A program made the translations under genes and the position numbers. The notes under the pieces were generated by a model. It had not been told where the DNA came from and searched no databases. It saw only the letters and a list, made by a program, of their open reading frames with translations. A DNA stretch of 64,000 nt, from positions 288,341 through 352,340 of the forward strand of contig NZ_PVXN01000053.1 of the NCBI RefSeq assembly GCF_002995795.1, in the 5' to 3' direction. This document shows positions 36,736 through 46,800 of this stretch, one piece after another. Within the stretch, counting starts at the first letter, position 1; every line of letters starts with the position of its first letter. The stretch is from Clostridium thermopalmarium DSM 5974. Its GTDB lineage: Bacteria; Bacillota; Clostridia; Clostridiales; Clostridiaceae.

Positions 36736-36836
36736 TGGAGGAGTAACAATACATAAATAAAATGTTACCCTCTTACTAGTGCTAAAACCCCCCATCCCCC
36801 TTTTGATTGGGACCGCCAAATGCGGTCCATTTTTTA
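36736..36836 (+). ncRNA. Candidate small RNA with exposed C-runs
   Basis: No protein gene lies upstream on this strand, yet a good plus-strand terminator is present. Before it come TATAAT at 36724-36729 (no clear -35), a 10-bp hairpin with one bulged A (36738-36748 with 36763-36772, GAGG-GTAACA/TGTTACCCTC), and a single-stranded CCCCCCATCCCCC stretch at 36788-36800. C-rich unpaired loops that bind Shine-Dalgarno sequences are a known feature of Firmicute regulatory RNAs. The assignment is inference. Confidence 0.45.
36810..36836 (+). terminator. Intrinsic terminator of the candidate small RNA
   Basis: GGACCGC/GCGGTCC stem (36810-36816 with 36822-36828) and ATTTTTTATT. The T-run is on the plus strand only; it also overlaps the stop codon of the converging minus-strand gene. 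Confidence 0.88.
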
Positions 36837-37784
36837 TTATTTCTTAACATATAATGAGGATATTTTAAAGCAATACTTTTCTTTAGAATCCTTAAAGAAA
36901 TTTAGTTTTAACTTTAATGTATGGTTTCTAATATCTTTTAATGATTTTATAGAATTTGCTCTAAAATTTAGTGTCCATTCTACCTGTATAGGGTCACCAT
37001 CTTTATTAGACTTAGTATCTATAAAGCTTGCATCCTGAAATATAAAATTAGAACTGGAATTAGCCATACTTTCAATAATAGGCAAGGCTTTATCATAAGT
37101 CTTAGGATCAAAAATCTCCTGTGGAAGCTGAATATTTTCTGGGTTGAGAGAAGTTATTGCGTTAATAAAGCTTAGTATAGTGTCCTTTCCCATGAATGTT
37201 TCCTCAGCTCTATAATTATATCTTTCTAGTTTACCTTGGAGCAATATGTAGTTTGAAAAAGAAAAATTATTCTTAGATATATTGCCTGATATCATCTTAG
37301 GAGTTTTATTATTTGTACAATCTATAAATCCTAGTATGTTATTATAGCTGCAAAATATATCTTTAAACCTATTTTTTTCGTATAAAAATACATGCTGAAT
37401 GGGTCTATTTTCTTTGGAAGATTGAATAAAAATCTCTGGAATTTTATCTCTAGAAATATCCAAAATATTAACTCGCATAGGCCAATATGGACAATAATTT
37501 CCAACTGAAGCTAAATTTTTACTAGGTTCAAGATAAAAGCTATCTTTTTCCGTGTTTACCTGGAGACAATACTTGTCTTTATTTAAGGTTATGTAGAGGA
37601 CATCTTGCTTACCATCACCAGTAAGATCAGACTTATAAACCTTGTCTATTGAACCTATACTGAATGTGGTATAAGAGGTCCTGTTATCCGATAAAATAGA
37701 AAAACCAAAGAATATTAGTACTATAACAATAAGTAAAAAATAATAGATTTGCTTACGCTTTAAAAACAATACTTTGAATTTCAA
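36837..37784 (-). CDS. Membrane-anchored hypothetical protein with a VCBS/FG-GAP-like segment
   Basis: 315 residues. I choose the TTG at 37784 because GGGGGTG lies 6 bp upstream; the ATG at 37799 sits directly before that site and has none of its own. One N-terminal transmembrane helix (about 13-31) puts the rest outside. The segment KSDLTGDGKQDVLYITL (from about 51) matches the calcium-binding loop of FG-GAP/VCBS repeats (D53, T55, D57, D61). A second, weaker unit is NILDISRDKIPEIFIQSS. The C-terminal 150 residues are not recognised. Conserved in related clostridia by my impression of its style only; function unknown. Confidence 0.7.
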   Translation of the reverse strand: MKFKVLFLKRKQIYYFLLIVIVLIFFGFSILSDNRTSYTTFSIGSIDKVYKSDLTGDGKQDVLYITLNKDKYCLQVNTEKDSFYLEPSKNLASVGNYCPYWPMRVNILDISRDKIPEIFIQSSKENRPIQHVFLYEKNRFKDIFCSYNNILGFIDCTNNKTPKMISGNISKNNFSFSNYILLQGKLERYNYRAEETFMGKDTILSFINAITSLNPENIQLPQEIFDPKTYDKALPIIESMANSSSNFIFQDASFIDTKSNKDGDPIQVEWTLNFRANSIKSLKDIRNHTLKLKLNFFKDSKEKYCFKISSLYVKK

Positions 37785-37864
37785 AATTAACACCCCCATT
37801 TACTTATATTTATGAATGAGGATAAAAAAATATTTGCAAAAAAGAAAAATAGGCAAATTAATGC

Positions 37865-38281
37865 CTATTTCTTATCTTTACATTCGGGACACATTCCGTA
37901 AAAATAAACTTTATTTGATATTACTTCATAGTCAGTATGGTTCTTTACTCTATCGTTCAAATCATCCAATAAAAGACCCTCAATATCGTCTACTTTTCCG
38001 CAACACATACACTGAATATGAGGGTGAGGAGATACATTGGCATCATATCTAAAATTGCCTTCACCTACATTTAATTCCCTTACAAGATTTACTTCTACTA
38101 AAGTTTTTAAAGCTTTATATACAGTAGCTAAACTCATTGTTGGATAGTCTTTGTGAAGGGCTTTATAAATAGTTTCTGCTGATGGATGCTCACTAGTTGA
38201 ACGTAGATACATATAAACTGCAATTCGTTGAGGTGTTAATTTTAGTTTATTTTCTTTAAATATAGCTGTTATATTATCCAT
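37865..38281 (-). CDS. perR: Fur-family peroxide-sensing regulator, PerR type
   Basis: Dimeric metal-dependent repressor. 138 residues from ATG 38281 with AAGGTGG upstream; the frame extends further but without a site. The winged helix contains LTPQRIAVYMYL and SLATVYKALKTL. The regulatory metal ligands are His32, Asp80, His86, His88 and Asp99, with exactly the spacing of B. subtilis PerR (His37, Asp85, His91, His93, Asp104). The two Asp in place of the Fur Glu residues favour peroxide sensing through Fe-catalysed His oxidation. CxxC pairs (C91/C94 and CPEC near the end) hold the structural zinc. It diverges from phoH. An AT-rich 9-bp dyad (38299-38307 with 38318-38326) upstream may be an autoregulatory site. 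Confidence 0.85.
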   Translation of the reverse strand: MDNITAIFKENKLKLTPQRIAVYMYLRSTSEHPSAETIYKALHKDYPTMSLATVYKALKTLVEVNLVRELNVGEGNFRYDANVSPHPHIQCMCCGKVDDIEGLLLDDLNDRVKNHTDYEVISNKVYFYGMCPECKDKK

Positions 38282-38437
38282 AGGCACCACCTTTTTTATT
38301 CTATTATTTATTATTATATAATAGAAATTATTCTTAGTCAAATGCTATAAGTGAACCTAAATCTTTTTTCCTTTTTTTCATACATATATAACCTTTATAG
38401 CATAATATAATAATAGAAAGAGAGGGGGAATTGAAGT

Positions 38438-39814
38438 TTGAGAAAAACTTATGTTCTGGATACTAACGTAATTTTGTATTCTCCGCGTTCTATTCTTTGT
38501 TTTGATAATGCTGATGTAGTCATACCTGAAGTGGTACTAGAAGAATTAGACGCTTTAAAAAAAAATAATGGCGAACTTGGGGCTAATGCACGGATAGCAG
38601 CACGTCTTATAGATTCTATTAGAAAACAGGGAAACCTTATAAAAGGTATAGAACTGCCTAATGGCGGGAAACTTAGGGTAGAGATGAATCATTATGATAC
38701 AAAGATACCTTCCTATTGGGATAAGATGAAAGCAGATAACAGGATAATACAAGTATGCATAGGATTGAAAGCTAAAGGGGAGGATGTTTATCTCATTACT
38801 AAAGATATATTTGAAAGAATTAAAGCTGACACAGTAGGCATTAAAGTTGATGATTATTATGAAAAAGTTGTTCCTGAATATGATGATCAATATACAGGAA
38901 GAATTGATGTATATGTTTCTTCCGATAAAATAGATTTTTTCTACAAAAATAGATGGCTAGATGCTGAATCCTTAAATGTTTATTCGCAGGAGGCAGAAGA
39001 ATATTCTGTTCCAACCTTATATCCTAATGAGTTTCTTATAATCCATTCTTTAGAGAATCATAAACAAACTGCATTAGCTAAATTTGATGGAGAAAAGGTT
39101 GTTCCCCTCATATATAAGGATAGCTGTCCTATGGGAATTAGTCCAAGAAATGTAGGACAAAAATTTATGCTAGAAGCATTATTTACTGAAGCAAAAAAGG
39201 CACCTTTAGCCATAATAAAGGGACCAGCAGGAACTGCTAAAACTCTTTTTTCTCTTGCTGTAGGACTTCATAAGATTTTAGAAGAAGATAGCGGTGAGTA
39301 TAGAAGAGTATTAGTTTGTAGGCCTAATGTGACTATGGATGAAGAAATTGGATTTTTACCAGGAACTGAGCAGGAAAAAATTGCTCCTTATATGAGACCT
39401 GTTTTAGATAATTTAGAGATTTTAATAGATTCTGATGAGAAAGAAAGATACAAAAATGAAAAAGAACTAGATGATAAAATAAGAGAATTGTTTGATAGGA
39501 GAATTATAACTACAGAAGCTGTAGCTTTTTTAAGAGGAAGGTCTATAGTTAAGAATTGGGTTATAATAGATGAAGCACAAAATCTATCTCCAAAACAAGT
39601 AAAAGCAATTACAACAAGAGTTGGAGAGGGAACAAAATTAGTGCTTATAGGAGATCCAGAGCAAATAGATCAACCATTTTTAGATTATAGATCAAATGGA
39701 CTATGCTATGCATCAGAAAAGATGAAAGGGAGTAAATTGTGTTATCAAGTAACTCTTAAATATGATGAATGTGAAAGATCAGAGCTTGCTCATGAAGCTT
39801 CACAGAGACTATAA
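38438..39814 (+). CDS. PhoH-family protein: PIN domain fused to PhoH ATPase (YlaK type)
   Basis: 458 residues. The N-terminal PIN domain (about 3-130) starts KTYVLDTNVILYSP and has the acidic residues of a metal-dependent RNase (Asp7, Glu32 region, D91-D97 region). The C-terminal PhoH domain (about 240-450) has Walker A IKGPAGTAKT and Walker B NWVIIDEAQNLSP. PhoH2-type proteins act as RNA helicases with nuclease activity. Start is a TTG with AGGGGG 9 bp before. A terminator follows, and the gene diverges from perR. Confidence 0.92.
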   Translation: MRKTYVLDTNVILYSPRSILCFDNADVVIPEVVLEELDALKKNNGELGANARIAARLIDSIRKQGNLIKGIELPNGGKLRVEMNHYDTKIPSYWDKMKADNRIIQVCIGLKAKGEDVYLITKDIFERIKADTVGIKVDDYYEKVVPEYDDQYTGRIDVYVSSDKIDFFYKNRWLDAESLNVYSQEAEEYSVPTLYPNEFLIIHSLENHKQTALAKFDGEKVVPLIYKDSCPMGISPRNVGQKFMLEALFTEAKKAPLAIIKGPAGTAKTLFSLAVGLHKILEEDSGEYRRVLVCRPNVTMDEEIGFLPGTEQEKIAPYMRPVLDNLEILIDSDEKERYKNEKELDDKIRELFDRRIITTEAVAFLRGRSIVKNWVIIDEAQNLSPKQVKAITTRVGEGTKLVLIGDPEQIDQPFLDYRSNGLCYASEKMKGSKLCYQVTLKYDECERSELAHEASQRL

Positions 39815-39838
39815 AGCACCAAGTTTTCGGTGCTTTTT
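39813..39838 (+). terminator. Terminator after the PhoH-like gene
   Basis: AAAGCACC/GGTGCTTT stem (39813-39820 with 39829-39836) followed by a T-run. Confidence 0.88.
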
Positions 39839-39960
39839 TCATATGAATGATAGTTCCTTATTTTGTAAAATATTTATAAAGACACTATGTAAAATAATGG
39901 CATTATTATATAATTATTATTGTAATGTAATTGATTTAAAAATACGAAGGGGTGAGGTGT

Positions 39961-41451
39961 TTGACTAAGCATGAAAGAAATACAAAAAAAGATATAAAAA
40001 TAAAAAAGATAATATTAACTTTTATCATATGTATATTCGTTATATTTTTATCTATTGGAGGATATTTATGCTGTTCCTTTATATATAATTCCTATATAAA
40101 TGACAGATATAGACAAGGTAATGAGGGAGATTACATGGAAGTTGATGGAATAACTAATATATTGCTGCTTGGAAGCGATGCTAGAAATTTAGACGAACAA
40201 GCAAGAGCTGATGCAATTTTAATATTGTCCATAGACAATATACATAAGAATTTAAAATTGGTTTCTATTATGAGAGACAGCTATGTAAAAATACCAGGTC
40301 ATGGAGAACAGAAAATTAATCACGCATATTCAATAGGAGGAGTAGATCTGCTAATTGAAACAATAGAAGAGAACTTTAACATAAAGCTAAATAACTATTC
40401 TATAATCAACTTTAATGGATTTCAGCAGTTTATAGATTCAATAGGAGGGCTAGATTTAGATGTATCTTCTATAGAAATGAATGAAATGAATAAATTTATA
40501 CCAGAGGTAAACCCTAAAGATCCTCACCTAGTGCAAAATCCCGGATTTCAGCATTTAGATGGTCAGCAAGTTTTAAGCTATGCCAGAATAAGAAAGGTAG
40601 GAAATGGAGATTATGATAGAACTAAAAGACAAAGAGAAGTAATCTCTGCTATAATAGATAAACTCAAAGATACGAGTATATTAAAGTATCCTTTAGTAGC
40701 ATCAAAACTGTTTCCTTGTATCAAGACCAACACAGATATAGGAGAAATATTAAATTATGCTTACACTGTATATAAAATAAATAACTTTACACCAGAGCAA
40801 ATGCTTATTCCAGTTCCAGAGATAACAGAATCAAAAATATTGAAGAATAAAGGATGGGTTCTTCTTATGGATATAGAGCAAAATGCAAAAATAATGAATG
40901 ACTTTATTTTTAATAATATAAAATATGATGCTAAGGATTTAGATATGGATTCTTTTAGAATGGCTATGAAAAAATATAATGAAGACATCAGCACTAATCC
41001 AAAAGATGCAAAAGATGAGGAGCCTATATATAATAAGGAAGATGCTATAAATGAAATAAGAGAGGAAGAAGAGAACATTGAAAAAGAAATATATGATGAG
41101 GGGAAATATGGGAAACCGAAACATAAGAAAGAAAATATAAAAGAAAATACAGAAAAAAATGAAAATGCAGTACAAAATAATAAAAAAGAAATAAATTCAA
41201 ATCACAGTAAGAATGAGAATAAAGACGCTAAGCAACAAAATAAAGACAATAAAGAAATAGAAAATGAAAATATAAAGCAAGATGAAGATGATAAAAAAGA
41301 TAGCACAGAAAATACAGAAGATAAGAAAGAGACAGAAAACAAGGACGTAAATATGAGTGAAAAAGACAAAATAGAGACTTCCACCAATAAAGAAGATACT
41401 GTTGATAATATATCTAATACTGGTATTGATATAAAAAATAAGATTTCATAA
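39961..41451 (+). CDS. LytR-CpsA-Psr family cell-wall ligase
   Basis: Attaches anionic glycopolymers to peptidoglycan on the outer face of the membrane. 496 residues from TTG 39961 (site GGTGAGG 5-8 bp before). A cytoplasmic basic start and one transmembrane helix (about 17-40) precede the LCP domain (about 70-230) with ILLLGSDARNLDEQARADAILI, SIMRDSYVKIPGHGEQKINHAYSIGG and YARIRKVGNGDYDRTKRQREV, which carry the conserved Asp and Arg residues that bind the polyprenyl pyrophosphate. A region to about 315 follows, then a very long Lys/Glu/Asn/Asp-rich tail (about 330-496) with no predicted fold. The next genes are also envelope proteins. Confidence 0.92.
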   Translation: MTKHERNTKKDIKIKKIILTFIICIFVIFLSIGGYLCCSFIYNSYINDRYRQGNEGDYMEVDGITNILLLGSDARNLDEQARADAILILSIDNIHKNLKLVSIMRDSYVKIPGHGEQKINHAYSIGGVDLLIETIEENFNIKLNNYSIINFNGFQQFIDSIGGLDLDVSSIEMNEMNKFIPEVNPKDPHLVQNPGFQHLDGQQVLSYARIRKVGNGDYDRTKRQREVISAIIDKLKDTSILKYPLVASKLFPCIKTNTDIGEILNYAYTVYKINNFTPEQMLIPVPEITESKILKNKGWVLLMDIEQNAKIMNDFIFNNIKYDAKDLDMDSFRMAMKKYNEDISTNPKDAKDEEPIYNKEDAINEIREEEENIEKEIYDEGKYGKPKHKKENIKENTEKNENAVQNNKKEINSNHSKNENKDAKQQNKDNKEIENENIKQDEDDKKDSTENTEDKKETENKDVNMSEKDKIETSTNKEDTVDNISNTGIDIKNKIS

Positions 41452-41593
41452 ATAAAACTATATAGGGCATAAGAGGAAAATTTGGCGATAAAAATTACAA
41501 TAATTCCAAAAAATCAGTTTGAAAAAAGTCGAATTTGTTGTACAATATAATTTGTACTATTATAAGATAAAAACCAAAAAGGATGATCAATAA

Positions 41594-42619
41594 ATGAAGA
41601 AAGCTGGTAAAAAAAATAACAAGAGAAAAAGAAAAAAAAGATTTTCTTTTAAACTGTTTTTAGCTTTTATTATTTTTGAAGTTGTATTCACAGGTATAAC
41701 TGGACCTTTTATGCTTTATTATGGACCATTTACAAATGCAAGAGATGCTATGGTTGGAGCTGCAATGACTACTTTAAGTCATCAATGGATTGCAACTACA
41801 TTTTTATCACAGGAACGAATAAATGAAATTTTAAATGCTAATAAGATACGTGATTTAGATCAGAATAGTACAAGCAGTGGAGGAGAGATAGATATAAAGG
41901 GGATTAATGATGATACCATAGAAAGATATGAAATAGATGGAAAAACCTTTAAAGGGCATCTCTTGGTTATTCATGATCCAAGACGTGTTAGAGTAGGTTA
42001 TAGCAGTAAGCTTGGAAAAGTAGGAGAAACTACAAGTAAGATTGCTAAGGATAATAATGCAGTAGCAGCTGTGAATGCAGGAGGTTTTATAGATGAATCT
42101 GCTAGCGGTAAACAATGGGCTGGTACTGGTGCAATTCCAAGAGGAATTATAATGTCAAAGGGAAAGATTATATACAATGATTATAAAAATGAAAATGTAA
42201 AGGATGATATTGTTGCGATTACAGAAGAAGGTGAATTGCTAGTAGGAAAACATACTGTAGGAGAGCTTAAGAAAAAAGGAGTTAGTGAAGCAGTATCCTT
42301 TGGTCCAGCACTAATAGTTAATGGAGAAAAGGCTATTACAAAAGGCGATGGAGGTTGGGGAAAAGCCCCTAGAACAGCTATAGGACAAAGAAAAGATGGA
42401 AGTATACTTTTATTGGTTCTTGATGGTAAGCAAATATCAAGACTTGCTGCAACTTTAAGAGATGTACAAGATTTGCTTTATGAGTATGGTGCTTATAATG
42501 CCAGTAATTTAGATGGGGGTTCATCAACTACTATGTATTATAATGGTAAAGTTATAAATGAACCTGATAGTGCTTTAGGTGAAAGATCAATACCATCTGT
42601 TATATATGTAGAGCCTTAA
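41594..42619 (+). CDS. Phosphodiester glycosidase (NAGPA) domain protein, membrane-anchored
   Basis: 341 residues. Basic start (KKNNKRKRKKR), one transmembrane helix at about 17-38, then an extracellular NAGPA domain (about 115-340): DPRRVRVGYSSKLG, AVAAVNAGGFIDES, PRGIIMSKGKI, VSFGPALIVNGEKAIT, PRTAIGQRKDGSILLLVLDG and YNASNLDGGSSTTMYYNG. The family includes the mammalian enzyme that uncovers mannose 6-phosphate and the B. subtilis YngK-type/exopolysaccharide proteins; the bacterial substrate is probably a cell-wall sugar phosphodiester. AAAAAGGATGATC precedes the ATG. It follows the LCP ligase by 140 bp and is 13 bp before the next gene. Confidence 0.9.
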   Translation: MKKAGKKNNKRKRKKRFSFKLFLAFIIFEVVFTGITGPFMLYYGPFTNARDAMVGAAMTTLSHQWIATTFLSQERINEILNANKIRDLDQNSTSSGGEIDIKGINDDTIERYEIDGKTFKGHLLVIHDPRRVRVGYSSKLGKVGETTSKIAKDNNAVAAVNAGGFIDESASGKQWAGTGAIPRGIIMSKGKIIYNDYKNENVKDDIVAITEEGELLVGKHTVGELKKKGVSEAVSFGPALIVNGEKAITKGDGGWGKAPRTAIGQRKDGSILLLVLDGKQISRLAATLRDVQDLLYEYGAYNASNLDGGSSTTMYYNGKVINEPDSALGERSIPSVIYVEP

Positions 42620-42632
42620 AGGAGAGAAATAA

Positions 42633-43706
42633 ATGAAAGCTTTAAAAAGAATAATAGTATGGATACTTATATCTTTAAGTTTACAGATAGCTGTTTTATA
42701 CTATGTAGATAATTATTTCTTTGCCACAGAAAGTGTGAGTAATACAATAGTTTCTACAAAAGTTGATGATGAACAAGAGAATAAGAAAAAGGATATAGAT
42801 ATATCAATTCCAGATGAAGCAGAAAATATATCTTTATCCTATGATGGAATGTATTTATCTTATTATTATGATGATGTTTTAAAGATAGTTGATACTTATA
42901 CTGGAAAAGAAAATAATATAGAACTTGATGACGAAGTTAAAGTATCTTTCTATAGATGGGCACCAGATAGAAATATAATGCTTATATCTGGGAAAAAAGA
43001 ATATAATAACAGCTCAAAGTTTTTATTTTATTCTTATGATGCAGAAAGAGATGCATTGGAAAAATTAGAGACGAAAGAACAGGATGAAACAGCTATTACA
43101 TCAAGTAAATCAGCAGAGGTTGAAGATTTACAGTTATCACCTCTTACCAACATGATTTATATAAAGACTGCTTTAAAAGGTGGTAGAAGTAGTATTCATA
43201 ATATAAACATAATGAAGAGAATAGAAAAAGTAAGTACTAGAGTAACTTTCATAGGGGATATAAGAATAATACCTAATGATGACAGGATAGCTTATGAAGG
43301 AATTAATAAGAGCAAAGTATATGTAACAGGAAATGAGTCAGCTATATCTATTGATGGAGTGGATAAATTATGCCTCATAGACGTGGATGATAATGATAAC
43401 ATTTATGTAGGAGAGTTAGACGAAGGCAGTGCTTTGGGAGAATATAAGATTAAGAATATATATTATGGTAGAATAGATGAAGATACAGATGAATGGAATA
43501 AAATCAATCTTCCAGAAACTATTAATAAAAAGGATGTATATATATCAAGAGATGGTAAGATTTATATAAATGATAATTTAAAGGGAGAAGTTACAGAGCT
43601 TGATTCTCAAAAGAAAATAGAATATAAGGGAATTTTCCTTCAGATGTATGATGGAGGAATAGCTTCTATAAGCGAAGGGAAATTGCTAGAGACCTCACTA
43701 AAATAA
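42633..43706 (+). CDS. Membrane-anchored hypothetical protein with propeller-like repeats
   Basis: 357 residues with an uncleaved N-terminal helix (about 7-25) and an extracellular part rich in short beta units: ISLSYDGMYLSYYYDDVLKIVDTYTG, VSFYRWAPDRNIMLISGKKEY, LQLSPLTNMIYIKTAL, VYISRDGKIYINDNLKGEV. This pattern resembles TolB/WD40-type propeller domains, but I recognise no family. Starts 13 bp after the NAGPA gene with AAAGGAGAG before ATG 42633, so both are made together; a role in the same cell-wall process is likely by context. A strong terminator follows. Confidence 0.75.
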   Translation: MKALKRIIVWILISLSLQIAVLYYVDNYFFATESVSNTIVSTKVDDEQENKKKDIDISIPDEAENISLSYDGMYLSYYYDDVLKIVDTYTGKENNIELDDEVKVSFYRWAPDRNIMLISGKKEYNNSSKFLFYSYDAERDALEKLETKEQDETAITSSKSAEVEDLQLSPLTNMIYIKTALKGGRSSIHNINIMKRIEKVSTRVTFIGDIRIIPNDDRIAYEGINKSKVYVTGNESAISIDGVDKLCLIDVDDNDNIYVGELDEGSALGEYKIKNIYYGRIDEDTDEWNKINLPETINKKDVYISRDGKIYINDNLKGEVTELDSQKKIEYKGIFLQMYDGGIASISEGKLLETSLK

Positions 43707-43710
43707 ATAA

Positions 43711-43745
43711 AAAATCCTTACTGGTGACCAGTAAGGATTTTTTAT
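43711..43745 (+). terminator. Terminator of the envelope gene group
   Basis: 14-bp perfect stem (43711-43724 with 43728-43741) closing on TGA, followed by T's. Confidence 0.92.
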
Positions 43746-43779
43746 TTTGACTAAAAATTAATTAAATTTCTAATATTTG

Positions 43780-43808
43780 TTTACATATAATAACAAAATT
43801 TGTATAAT
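43780..43808 (+). promoter_or_regulatory. Promoter of the LysM nucleotidase gene
   Basis: TTTACA (43780-43785), 17 bp, TATAAT (43803-43808); the leader is about 75 nt. Confidence 0.7.
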
Positions 43809-43891
43809 TTAATTATGAAACAAATTATTTAAATCAATTACAATATAATTATTAGATTTAATAATTTGGATTTGGATAAGGGGGGATAAAA

Positions 43892-46800
43892 TTGTTGAAA
43901 AAATTGAAAGTGAAAAAGGTCATGTCTTTATTAATGACATTTTTCATGATGTTCACACTATTAACGCCATCAACGGTTTTAGCTTCAACTGCAGATGATG
44001 ATGTAGTTACACTTCAAATACTTGCCACAAGCGATGTACATGGTGTGTTTTATCCTTATGATTATGCAACTAATACAGCCGATGAATCTGGAAGTTTAGC
44101 TCAAATAGCAACAGTAGTAAAGAAGCTAAAGAAAGAAAATCCTAATACAATATTAGTAGATGCTGGAGATGTTATAGAAGGAAACTCTCAAGGATTGTTT
44201 TTAAATGAAACAAATCCTATGATTGTGGCTATGAATGAAATCGGTTACGATACGTGGACACTAGGAAATCATGAATTTAATAAAGGAATTCCAACTTTAG
44301 AGAAGAATATGAATCAATTTAAAGGTACTGTTCTTGCAGGAAATGTATATAAAAAAGATGGTACCACTCTTGGAAAGCCTTATACTATAATAGAAAAATC
44401 AGGAGTTAAAGTTGGAATAATAGGAATGACTAACCCTAACATAACTAGATGGGATGGCCCAAGATTAACAGAGTATAAGGTAACTAGCCCAATAGAGGAA
44501 ACTAAAAAGGTAATTTCAGAGATAAAAGATAAAGTAGATGTAATAATAGCTGTTGACCACATGGGAGATACTCAGGAATATGTTCCAGAAGATTCAGCAG
44601 AAAATTTGGCTAAAGAATGTCCTGAGCTTGACGCTATTGTAGCTGCTCATGCACATAAGGCTGTAGAAGGAATAAAAGTTAATGGTACTACAATAGTTGA
44701 AAATAAGAATACTGGAGATACTTTAGCAAAGATAGATATAAAAGTAACTAAAAAGAATGGCAAATATGTAGTTGAAAACAAAGAAACAGATGTAACATCT
44801 AAATTAGTTTATATGCAAGATCCAAATACTAAAGAAGTTAACTATAAAGCTGATGAAACTTTATTAGAAATGTTAAAACCTTATCATGAAAAAGCTTTAA
44901 ATGATGCTAATACCATAATAGGTGAATTAAAGGGTGGAGACTTAGTAGGACCTGAAAAGATAAAAGGAATACCTAATGCTCAAGTTGAAGATACAGCTAT
45001 GATTGATTTCATTAATGCTGTACAAATGTATTACACTGGAGCAGATGTATCAGCTGCTGCTGCATTTAGAGAAGATGCTAATATGAAAGAAGGTCCAATT
45101 AAAAAGTCTGATGCAGCTTTAATTTATAAATATGACAATATGCTTTATCTATTAGAAGTAACAGGAAAACAACTAAAGCAGTATATGGAATGGTCAGCTA
45201 GTTTCTATAACACATATAGACCTGGAGATTTAACTGTATCCTTCAATCCTAATATAAGAGGATATAATTATGACATGTTCTCTGGTGTTAAATACGAAAT
45301 TGATGTAAGTAAAGAGCCAGGAAACAGAATAGTTAATTTAAGAAGAATGGATGATACTCCAATAAATGATACAGATGTATTAAAGCTTGCTGTAAATAAC
45401 TATAGATATGATTCTCAACTATCAAAACCAGGTATAATATATGCTGAAGGAGAAGAACTTCCAAAATTACTACAATCAGATGTAGAAAATACTCCTATAA
45501 GAGAATTAATCAAGATTTATATTCAAGATGTTAAAGGTGGAGTTATAACTCCAGAACTTGATAACAACTGGAAGATAATAGGAACAAACTGGGATGAAAC
45601 TAAGAGAGCAGAGGCTATAAAACTTGTAAATGAAGGAAAGATTAAAATACCTACATCAGCTGATGGAAGAACTGCTAATGCTGCTGCAGTTACTGAAAAA
45701 GACCTTATAAAATATAATGGTGGAAAAGTTATTGATATAGTATCATTTAATGACTTGCATGGTTCTGTAGAGGAAAGTGGAAAGAATCAAGGTATAGCTA
45801 AACTTGCTGGAGCAATTAATGAAATGAGAAAGCAAAATCCAAGTACTATAGTTGTATCAGGCGGAGACATGTATCAAGGAAGTGCAATATCTAACTTAAC
45901 CTATGGTGCTGTAGTTAATGAATTCTTAAAATCAGTAGGGATTGAAGCATCAGCAGTAGGAAATCATGAGTTTGACTGGGGAGCAGATAGAATAGCAAAC
46001 TGGGCAAAGGATGGAAATTTTGATTTCTTGGCATCTAATATTTATGATAAAAATACAGGAAAAGCAGTAACATGGGCTAAACCTTATAAGATAGTTGAAA
46101 AGGATGGAGTTAAAATTGGATTAGTAGGTCTTGCAACTCCTGAAACAGTATACAAGGTTAAAGCTGAAAATGTTAAAGATGTAGAATTTAGAGATCCTAT
46201 TGAAGCAGCAAAGGAATGGGCAAAAGTAGCAAGAGAAAATGGTGCTGACGTAGTTATAGCATTAACTCACTTAGGATCAACTCAAGACAGTAATACTAAA
46301 GAAATTACAGGAGAAGCTGCAGAACTTGCAAAACCAGGAGTAGTAGATGCTGTTATTTCAGCTCATACTCATGAACCAGTATGTGGAAATGTAAACAATG
46401 TACCTGTAGTTCAAGCTTATTATAATGGTAGAACATTAGCAAAATTAGAGTTAACATTTGATAAAGATAACAATCTTTTATCAATAGAACCATCTCTTGA
46501 CCAACTATATAACAGATCAAATACAATAGTAGAGGATGAAAAAGCAAAAGCAATACTTGAAGATTACAAAGTAAAGGTAGGACCAATACTAGCAGAAGTT
46601 ATTGGAACAACCGATAAAGATTTAACTCATGACAGATATGAAGGAGCTTCATTGCTTGGCGAATGGATTTGTGATGTTATGAGAAAAGCAGCGGGAACGC
46701 AAATTGCAATAACTAATGGTGGAGGAATTAGAACTTCAATAGTAAAAGGCAATATAACTATGGGAAATCTTTATGAAGTTATGCCTTTTGATAACACATT

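Larger units (their letters stand above)
36483..36836 (+). other. Gene-free spacer between bactofilin and the anchored protein
   Basis: 354 bp. The left two thirds are very AT-rich without structure I can support. The right end holds a candidate small RNA (36736-36836) and its terminator. Confidence 0.6.

Noticed and set aside
36663..36795. 44-codon hydrophobic minus-strand frame starting at GGGGGATGGGGG
   Set aside because: The G-run directly touches the ATG with no spacing, and the frame is the complement of the candidate small RNA and an AT-rich spacer.
38299..38326. Clear PerR or Fur box upstream of perR
   Set aside because: The dyad exists, but it matches the 7-1-7 PerR consensus at only about 10 of 14 positions in a very AT-rich stretch, so I mention it only as a possibility.
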